Origin: Myxococcales bacterium
GTDB taxonomy: Bacteria > Myxococcota > Myxococcia > Myxococcales > Myxococcaceae
NCBI GenBank assembly: GCA_009885595.1
Contig: VFKJ01000578.1
Coordinates: forward strand, 1 to 7,423
DNA length: 7,423 nucleotides
Reading direction: 5' to 3'
Below are positions 1 to 5,155 of this stretch, piece after piece (within the stretch, counting starts at the first letter, position 1; each line of letters starts with the position of its first letter). A model generated the notes under the pieces. That model was given only the letters and a program-made list of their open reading frames with translations, had not been told where the DNA came from and did not search any database. Position numbers and translations under genes: made by a program.

Positions 1-200
1 ACCACCACGTTGCAGGTCAGCTGCGCCTGCAGTTGCTTGGGTTCAGGACCATACGCCGTGACGGTCACCAGGTACGGAGGCGGAGCGCTGGGCCGCGCGC
101 GCGAGCGGCTGTCCGGAACTCGAGGCGGCGCGCCGGCGCCGAGGTGCGCTTCGACCATGGCGATGACGTCGAACGGTCCGGCCTTGATGACCTCGTGCAC
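1..200 (-). CDS. Partial unrecognised protein, N-terminal ~66 residues, truncated by the window edge
   Basis: Reading the minus strand from a GTG at 200-198, 66 codons stay open to the left edge. By my count 54 of 66 third positions are G or C, as expected for coding sequence in this genome. The peptide starts MHEVIKAGPFDVIAMVEAHLG (read from the GTG as Met), a likely amphipathic helix. It passes through a proline/arginine-rich linker (about residues 25-42) and enters an alternating, strand-like stretch (YLVTVTAYGPEP and onward to TCNVVV). An AAGG lies at 213-210, nine bases before the GTG, as a possible ribosome binding site. The frame is open a little further upstream (to a stop near 235) but has no better start there. 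It is divergent from vapB, with about 51 bp between the starts. I do not recognise the family. It could also be a remnant of a longer gene. Function unknown. Confidence 0.55.
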   Translation of the reverse strand, partial: MHEVIKAGPFDVIAMVEAHLGAGAPPRVPDSRSRARPSAPPPYLVTVTAYGPEPKQLQAQLTCNVV

Positions 201-211
201 CTGAAGAGACC

Positions 212-240
212 TTGCCCATCGCGCCGCTGGTAGCTACCAT
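212..240 (+). promoter_or_regulatory. Candidate vapBC promoter (-35 TTGCCC, -10 TACCAT)
   Basis: TTGCCC at 212-217 and TACCAT at 235-240 each match 4 of 6 bases of the bacterial housekeeping boxes. They are separated by the ideal 17 bp. Transcription would start about 246-248, only a few bases before the ATG at 252. This agrees with the absence of any purine-rich ribosome binding site there and implies a nearly leaderless vapB mRNA. The match is modest and could be chance. Confidence 0.35.
228..239. promoter_or_regulatory. 12-bp perfect palindrome, probable VapB/VapBC operator
   Basis: TGGTAGCTACCA is identical to its own reverse complement. It lies 12 bp before the vapB start, in the gap between divergent genes. 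AbrB/MazE-type antitoxins commonly repress their own operon by binding such palindromes. It overlaps a candidate -10 box (TACCAT, 235-240), which suits autorepression. The operator role is inferred from position and symmetry only. Confidence 0.5.
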
Positions 241-251
241 TGATAACCACC

Positions 252-485
252 ATGGACACCGCCAAGCTCTTCAAATCAGGACGCAGTCAGGCTGTGCGGC
301 TCCCGCGCGCGTACCGCATGGAAGGCCAGGAGGTCGCGGTGCGGCACTTTGGCGCCGGAGTCCTGCTGCTCCCGCTGAAGGCGGGCTGGGCCACGCTCGA
401 GGAGGCGCTCGGTGAGTTCGAGCCGGGGCTGAAGCTGCGTCGCGAACAGCCCCCGCCGCAGCGCCGCAAGGCGATCAAGCCGTGA
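252..485 (+). CDS. vapB: Type II antitoxin, VapB family (AbrB/MazE-like DNA-binding)
   Basis: This 77-residue antitoxin would neutralise the VapC RNase encoded next to it and autoregulate the operon. Residues about 4-50 form the AbrB/MazE swapped-hairpin fold, shown by the characteristic [18 protein letters not shown] stretch followed by [11 protein letters not shown] and a hydrophobic LLLPL strand. The part from [12 protein letters not shown] onward is the usual VapC-binding tail. It ends in a basic, proline-rich stretch ([15 protein letters not shown]). I chose the ATG at 252 because the family begins with a short M-x-T-A-K-L-F segment. An in-frame TTG at 240 would add only four residues. 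There is no Shine-Dalgarno sequence before the ATG. The stop overlaps the vapC start by four bases (GTGA), implying translational coupling. Family assignment is strong; operator binding is inferred. Confidence 0.9.
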   Translation: MDTAKLFKSGRSQAVRLPRAYRMEGQEVAVRHFGAGVLLLPLKAGWATLEEALGEFEPGLKLRREQPPPQRRKAIKP

Positions 486-886
486 AGTACCTGCTCGACA
501 CCGACATCTGCATCGCCCTCATCAACGATCGGCCGCCGGGGGTGATCGAGCGGTTTCGACGCCACCAGGTCGGGGACATCGGGGTCTCGAGCATCACGGT
601 CAGTGAGTTGGCCTTCGGGGTGGCGAAGACCGGCTCGAAGCGCAACGTGCACACGCTCGAGAAGTTCCTGCTGCCACTCGAGATCATGCCCTTCACCGCC
701 GAGGCGGCTTTCGTCGCCGGCACCGTCAGGGCTGTGCTCGAAAAGCGGGGTAAGCCAATCGGGCCCATGGACCTGCTCATCGCCTCACACGCGAAAGCGT
801 TGGGCGTCACGGTGGTCACGAACAATACGCGTGAGTTCGGTCGGGTCCCGGGCCTCAAGGTCCAGAACTGGATCACCGACGCTTGA
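482..886 (+). CDS. vapC: Type II toxin VapC, PIN-domain ribonuclease
   Basis: This 134-residue single-domain PIN protein has the usual VapC length. The acidic residues expected to bind Mg2+/Mn2+ are all present: D6 in the opening LLDTD motif (with D8), E42 in ITVSEL, and D97 in [11 protein letters not shown]. The C-terminal TNNTREF motif (113-119) is also there, followed by the PGLKVQNW segment common in this family. VapC toxins cut specific structured RNAs, often initiator tRNA or the sarcin-ricin loop of 23S rRNA, when VapB is degraded; the target here cannot be read from sequence. The GTG start at 482 shares bases with the vapB TGA, and a weak CAAGG lies at 467-471, ten bases upstream. No catalytic residue is missing and no frameshift is seen, so the toxin looks intact. 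Confidence 0.93.
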   Translation: MKYLLDTDICIALINDRPPGVIERFRRHQVGDIGVSSITVSELAFGVAKTGSKRNVHTLEKFLLPLEIMPFTAEAAFVAGTVRAVLEKRGKPIGPMDLLIASHAKALGVTVVTNNTREFGRVPGLKVQNWITDA

Positions 887-897
887 TCGGAACGGCC

Positions 898-913
898 ACG
901 CCGTGCGCGGCGT
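898..913. other. Short GC-rich hairpin after vapC
   Basis: ACGCCG and CGGCGT pair perfectly (6 bp) around a TGCG loop, starting 12 bases after the vapC stop. No T-run follows, so it is not a canonical intrinsic terminator. It may slow or stop transcription only weakly, or be chance in GC-rich DNA. The rest of the 887-976 gap shows no convincing promoter for the next gene. Confidence 0.25.
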
Positions 914-963
914 TGATGCGCGCGGGTGAGAAACGCGCCACGGTCCGGCTCCTTCCCCCCCGT

Positions 964-968
964 GGAGG
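964..968 (+). promoter_or_regulatory. Ribosome binding site GGAGG that fixes the start at 977
   Basis: GGAGG lies eight bases before the ATG at 977. The ORF is open further upstream (an in-frame start at 926), but only the 977 start places a good Shine-Dalgarno and a clean signal peptide in register. Confidence 0.75.
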
Positions 969-976
969 TCGTACCC

Positions 977-3900
977 ATGCGTCACGCGCTGCTCGCCGTC
1001 GCTCTCCTCTCCAGCCTCGCCTCCGCCGCAGGACCTCGCCCGGAGTCGATTCCCCCCGCGCTGTGGGAGTGGGCGCCCTGGGTGCTGCACGATCAGAAGG
1101 ACGCGCTCTGCCCGTTCCTCCACGGCACCGAGACCAACGCGTGCGCGTGGCCGGGCCGATTGGCGTTGACGCTCGACGACAAGGGAGGCCGCTTCACCCA
1201 GTCCTTCAAGGTCTTCGGCCGCGACGCGTGGCTGCCGCTGCCCGGGGAAGCGAAGCGCTGGCCGCAGCACGTGCAGATCGACGGCCGCCCTGCGGTGGTG
1301 GTGAGCGACGGCGAAGACAACCCCACGGTGCTCTTGAGCGCGGGCGAACACGTCGTCACCGGTGACTTCGAGTGGGACGCCCTGCCCGAGGCGCTGGAGA
1401 TTCCGCCCGACACCGGCCTGCTCTCGCTCTCGGTGAAGGGCCAGGCGGTCAGCATCCCCAACCGCGACGGCGAAGGCCGGGTGTTCCTGCAGCGCGAGAG
1501 CACCCAGGAAGAGACCGATCGCGTCGAGCTCGACGTCCACCGCCTGGTGAGCGACGAGATTCCCCTCACCCTGGTGACGCAGCTGACGCTGAAGGTCTCC
1601 GGTCGCAGCCGCGAGGTGTTGTTCGGCCGCGCCCTGCCCGAGGGCTTCGTGCCGATGGAGCTCACCTCGGGCCTGCCGGTGCGCGTGGAGCCCGATGGTC
1701 ACCTCCGCGTGCAGGTCCGGCCCGGCACCTGGGTGCTGCGGCTGAGCGCGCGCGGTGAAGGACCCATCGCCTCGCTGCAGCGGCCCGATCCGCAAGGCAC
1801 CTGGGTCGAAGGTGATGAGGTCTGGGTGTTCGACGCGCGGCCCTCGCTGCGGCAGGTGCTGGTGGAAGGCGTCAACGCCGTCGACCCCACGCAGACCACC
1901 CTGCCCAACGAGTGGAAGGGCTTCCCCGCCTACGCGATGGGCCAGAAGGACGTGATCAAGCTGACCGAGCGCCGCCGCGGTGACAGCGAGCCCGCGCCCG
2001 ACGTGCTCAACCTCTCCCGCACGCTGTGGCTCGACTTCGACGGCACCGGCTACACCGTGAGCGACAAGATGAGCGGGCAGCTGCACCGCTCGTGGCGGCT
2101 CGACGTACAGCCGGGCACCGAGCTGGGCCGCGTCGTCACCTCGGGCGCTGATCAGTCGATCACCCGGCTGGACGCGAACGCCAAGGCCGGCGTGGAGCTG
2201 CGCCAGGGAGGCCTCGCGCTCGAGGCGGACTCACGGCTGACCGGCGACATCGGCCACCTCTCCGCGGTCTCGTGGGACGCGGACTTCAACTCGGTCAGCG
2301 CGACTCTTCAACTGCCACCCGGCTGGCAGCTGATCAGCGCCAGCGGCGCGGACAGCGTGCCGGGCACCTGGGTCGATCGCTGGACCTTGTTCGACTTGTT
2401 CCTGGTGTTGATCATCGCCGTCGCCATGGGGCGGCTGTTCGGCGTGCCGTGGGGCGCGCTCGCGCTGGTCACCCTGGGGCTGGGCTGGCTCGAGGAAGAC
2501 GTGCCCCAGTACACGTGGCTGGTGGTGCTCGCGCTCGAGGGGCTCTTCCGGGTGCTGCCCGGGGGCAAGCTCAAGGCGCTGTTCAAGGTGACGCGCTTCG
2601 CGGCGTGGGCGGCGCTGGTGGTGATGACCCTCACGTTCGCGGTGCAGCACGTGCGTGAGGGCATGTACCCCGCGCTGGCGCAGCACAACCGCTCGCTGGG
2701 CGGGGTGAAGACGTGGAGCGAATACAACCTCGACAACGAAGCGCAGTACGCGCGCAGCTCGAGCGTGGAGGCCTTCGAACAGAATCAGAACGACTTCAAG
2801 GGCGACTACGACAACGCGCCGCAAGGGAACGTGTTCGGCCTGAACCAGGTGCAGCAGAACATGCCGCGCTCGCTCAACATGAAGCCCCCGCCCCCGCAGA
2901 AGGCGTTGTCCGGGAAGAAGCGCAGCTTCAACGTGCGCGACTACGACAAGAACGCCACCGTGCAGACGGGGCCCGGCCTGCCGCGGTGGGACTGGCGGCC
3001 GATGCAGATCCGCTTCTCCGGGCCGGTGCAGCGCGATCAACAGCTCTCGCTCTTCTTCCTGGGGCCGAAGGTCAACCTGGTGCTCTCGTTCCTGCGGGTG
3101 TTCCTGCTGGGGCTGTTGCTCTTGTGCGTGCTGGGCTTCCCCGGTGGGTTCTGGCCGCCGGGGCTCAAGGCGATGGTGAAGACCGCGCCTCCCGAAGAAG
3201 AAGAGCCGCCCGCCGCAGGCAGCGCGGCCAGGAGCGGACTGGCGGTGTTGCTGGTGCTGCTGGGTGGCCTGAACGCGCGCGCCGGGGGCGAAGAAATGCC
3301 CGAGCCCCCCGAGAACCTGATGCTCGAGCAGCTCAAGGCGCGCCTGCTGGAGAAGCCCGACTGCGCGCCCTCGTGCGCGTCGATTCCCAGGCTGCAGCTC
3401 GAGGCGACCGCGAAGCTCTTGCGGCTGCGGCTCGAGGTGCTCTCCGGCGCCCAGACGGCGGTGCCGTTGCCCGGCAGCGCGGCGCAGTGGGTGCCCGAGA
3501 CGGTGCTGCTCGACGGCAAGCCGGCCAGCGGCCTGCGGCGTGGAGAAGACGGCACGCTCTGGCTGCAGGTGCCTCCCGGCGCGCACCAGGTGTTGCTCGA
3601 AGGAGCGCTGCCTCCGCGAGATCAGGTGCAGGTGGGGCTGCCGCTGCGCGCGTACCGGGTGGAGGCGAAGCTCGACGGCTGGACCCTCGACGGGCTGCAC
3701 GAAGACGGGGTGGCCGACGAGAACCTGCAGCTCAGCCGCAAGGCCACCAACGAGAAGGGCCAGGGCGCGTCGCTGCAGGTGGGCACGCTGCCCCCGTTCG
3801 TGCGGGTGGAGCGCACGCTGGTGCTCGGCCTGCAGTGGACGGTGGAGACGCGGGTCGAGCGGGTGACGCCGGTCGGCAACGCGGTGGTGCTCGAGGTGCC

Positions 3901-5155
3901 GCTGCTCGCCGGGGAGTCGGTGACCTCGAGTGAGGTGCGCGTGCAGGGCGGCAAGGCGCTGGTGAACATGGGCGCGAACGTGACGGAGCTCGCCTGGAGC
4001 TCGGTGCTCGAGGCGAAGGCGCCGCTCGAGCTGGTGGCCCCGAAGGGGTTGCCGTGGGTCGAGGTGTGGCGGCTCGACGTGAGCCCGGTGTGGCACGTGG
4101 CCCTCAACGGCATCCCCGTGGTGCACCAGCAAGACGCCAGCGGCGTGCGCATGCCCGAGTGGCGCCCGTGGCCCGGCGAGAAGGTGACGGTCGAGGTGCT
4201 GCGGCCCGAGGCGCTGCAGGGCCAGACGCTCACCATCGACCAATCGTCGCTGAGCATCACCGCGGGCGCGCGCGCGACCGACGTGACGTTCACCGCGAAC
4301 TTCCGGTCCTCGCGCGGAGGGCTGCACGCCTTCACCCTGCCGGTGGGCGCGACCATGCAGAACGTCACCATCAGCGGGGCGCAGCAGCCGATCCGCCAGG
4401 AAGGGCAGACGGTGGCGATTCCCCTGGTGCCCGGCTCGCAGCAGGTGGTGCTCACCTGGCGCGAGGGCACGAGCATGGGCACCAGCTGGACCACGCCGGC
4501 CATCGACGTCGGCACCGCCACGGTGAACGCGGACATCGAGGTGAACGTGCCGCGGGACCGCTGGGTGCTGCTGGTGCGCGGCCCGGGGCTGGGACCCGCG
4601 GTGTTGTTCTGGAGCTTCCTGCTGGTGCTGCTGGTGGTGAGCGTGGGGTTGGGGCGCACCAAGCTCACGCCGCTCTCGACGCTGCGCTGGGTGCTGCTGG
4701 CGCTGGGGCTCAGCCAGGTGCCGATTCCGGCGATCGTCTTCGTGTTCGCGTGGCTGCTGTTCCTGGGCTGGCGCGAGAAGACGCCCGAGCTCACCTCGGG
4801 CTGGTTCAACCTGCGTCAGCTGGCGCTGGTGGGCGTGACGGGCCTCGCGTTGATCGTCCTCGGGGTGTCGGTGTACGAGGGCCTGCTCGGCCAGCCCGAG
4901 ATGCAGGTGCGCGGCAACGGCTCGAGCGCGTCGATGCTGCGCTGGTTCATGGATCGCACGGCGGCGCAGTACCCGACGGCGTGGGTGCTCTCGGTGCCGA
5001 TGCTGGTGTACCGCGGCGCGATGCTGGCGTGGAGCCTGTGGATGGCGCTGTCACTGGTGTCGTGGCTCAAGTGGGGGTGGAAGTCGTTCTCCACGGGCGG
5101 GCTGTGGCGCAGGCCGCCTCCGTCTCCTCCTCCGCTGCGCTCACCGAGCCCGTGA
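977..5155 (+). CDS. Large polytopic envelope protein made of two tandem copies of one ~740-residue unit; family unrecognised
   Basis: This is a 1392-residue protein with an N-terminal signal peptide (residues 1-18, MRHALLAVALLSSLASAAG). Copy 1 has a cysteine pair (C45, C56), beta-rich exported modules to ~465, four likely membrane helices (about 471-488, 490-505, 512-527, 538-557), a long Q/N- and P-rich exported loop (~560-695) and a fifth helix (~699-721), then a short charged cytosolic link. Copy 2 starts with a second signal-like segment (752-769, ending ARA-GG). It has a cysteine pair (C796, C800), beta-rich modules, helices about 1207-1225, 1236-1250, 1251-1265 and 1279-1299, a short loop, a final hydrophobic stretch (~1336-1364) and a Pro/Arg tail. 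The two copies match at nearly constant spacing: IDGRPA/LDGKPA at 101/845, EVW at 281/1029, SGAxQxI at 389/1133, EG at 561/1301. The only other Cys is C717. No catalytic motif was recognised. The role may be structural, sensory or in export across the inner membrane; this is inference. It converges on, and overlaps, the downstream lipoprotein gene. Confidence 0.85.
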   Translation: MRHALLAVALLSSLASAAGPRPESIPPALWEWAPWVLHDQKDALCPFLHGTETNACAWPGRLALTLDDKGGRFTQSFKVFGRDAWLPLPGEAKRWPQHVQIDGRPAVVVSDGEDNPTVLLSAGEHVVTGDFEWDALPEALEIPPDTGLLSLSVKGQAVSIPNRDGEGRVFLQRESTQEETDRVELDVHRLVSDEIPLTLVTQLTLKVSGRSREVLFGRALPEGFVPMELTSGLPVRVEPDGHLRVQVRPGTWVLRLSARGEGPIASLQRPDPQGTWVEGDEVWVFDARPSLRQVLVEGVNAVDPTQTTLPNEWKGFPAYAMGQKDVIKLTERRRGDSEPAPDVLNLSRTLWLDFDGTGYTVSDKMSGQLHRSWRLDVQPGTELGRVVTSGADQSITRLDANAKAGVELRQGGLALEADSRLTGDIGHLSAVSWDADFNSVSATLQLPPGWQLISASGADSVPGTWVDRWTLFDLFLVLIIAVAMGRLFGVPWGALALVTLGLGWLEEDVPQYTWLVVLALEGLFRVLPGGKLKALFKVTRFAAWAALVVMTLTFAVQHVREGMYPALAQHNRSLGGVKTWSEYNLDNEAQYARSSSVEAFEQNQNDFKGDYDNAPQGNVFGLNQVQQNMPRSLNMKPPPPQKALSGKKRSFNVRDYDKNATVQTGPGLPRWDWRPMQIRFSGPVQRDQQLSLFFLGPKVNLVLSFLRVFLLGLLLLCVLGFPGGFWPPGLKAMVKTAPPEEEEPPAAGSAARSGLAVLLVLLGGLNARAGGEEMPEPPENLMLEQLKARLLEKPDCAPSCASIPRLQLEATAKLLRLRLEVLSGAQTAVPLPGSAAQWVPETVLLDGKPASGLRRGEDGTLWLQVPPGAHQVLLEGALPPRDQVQVGLPLRAYRVEAKLDGWTLDGLHEDGVADENLQLSRKATNEKGQGASLQVGTLPPFVRVERTLVLGLQWTVETRVERVTPVGNAVVLEVPLLAGESVTSSEVRVQGGKALVNMGANVTELAWSSVLEAKAPLELVAPKGLPWVEVWRLDVSPVWHVALNGIPVVHQQDASGVRMPEWRPWPGEKVTVEVLRPEALQGQTLTIDQSSLSITAGARATDVTFTANFRSSRGGLHAFTLPVGATMQNVTISGAQQPIRQEGQTVAIPLVPGSQQVVLTWREGTSMGTSWTTPAIDVGTATVNADIEVNVPRDRWVLLVRGPGLGPAVLFWSFLLVLLVVSVGLGRTKLTPLSTLRWVLLALGLSQVPIPAIVFVFAWLLFLGWREKTPELTSGWFNLRQLALVGVTGLALIVLGVSVYEGLLGQPEMQVRGNGSSASMLRWFMDRTAAQYPTAWVLSVPMLVYRGAMLAWSLWMALSLVSWLKWGWKSFSTGGLWRRPPPSPPPLRSPSP
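5141..5155. other. Tail-to-tail overlap of two convergent genes (15 bp)
   Basis: The plus-strand gene stops with TGA at 5153-5155 and the minus-strand gene stops at 5143-5141, so the last 15 bases code on both strands. No inverted repeat with a T-run is visible on either side. Both transcripts must therefore end inside the opposing gene or by another mechanism. Confidence 0.85.

Noticed and set aside
10..204. Small plus-strand frame at the left edge
   Set aside because: It is opposite the better-supported minus-strand frame and has cysteine/arginine-rich, non-protein-like composition.
898..913. Hairpin after vapC as an intrinsic terminator
   Set aside because: No T-run follows the stem, so it is listed only as a weak structural feature.
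926..976. Upstream in-frame start for the large protein
   Set aside because: It would add 17 residues (MRNAPRSGSFPPVEVVP) before the signal peptide, and the GGAGG at 964-968 points to 977.
471..1364. Naming the membrane protein as a known transporter, sensor kinase or CreD-like protein
   Set aside because: No ATPase, kinase, protease or substrate-binding signature is visible. The resemblance to other signal-plus-periplasmic-domain-plus-helix-bundle proteins is only architectural. (Positions in this entry are residue numbers of the protein.)
785..2086. 433-codon minus-strand open frame crossing vapC and the start of the large gene
   Set aside because: It spans the end of an unambiguous vapC and the signal peptide of the large protein, and its composition (His, Arg, Ala, Gln-rich) is that of an antisense shadow.
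2231..4327. Very long minus-strand open frame (698 codons) inside the membrane-protein gene
   Set aside because: Its product is rich in His, Arg, Gln and Leu with no domain or signal. It is the stop-poor antisense frame expected opposite a GC-rich gene, and the plus strand has a signal peptide, membrane helices and a duplicated architecture.
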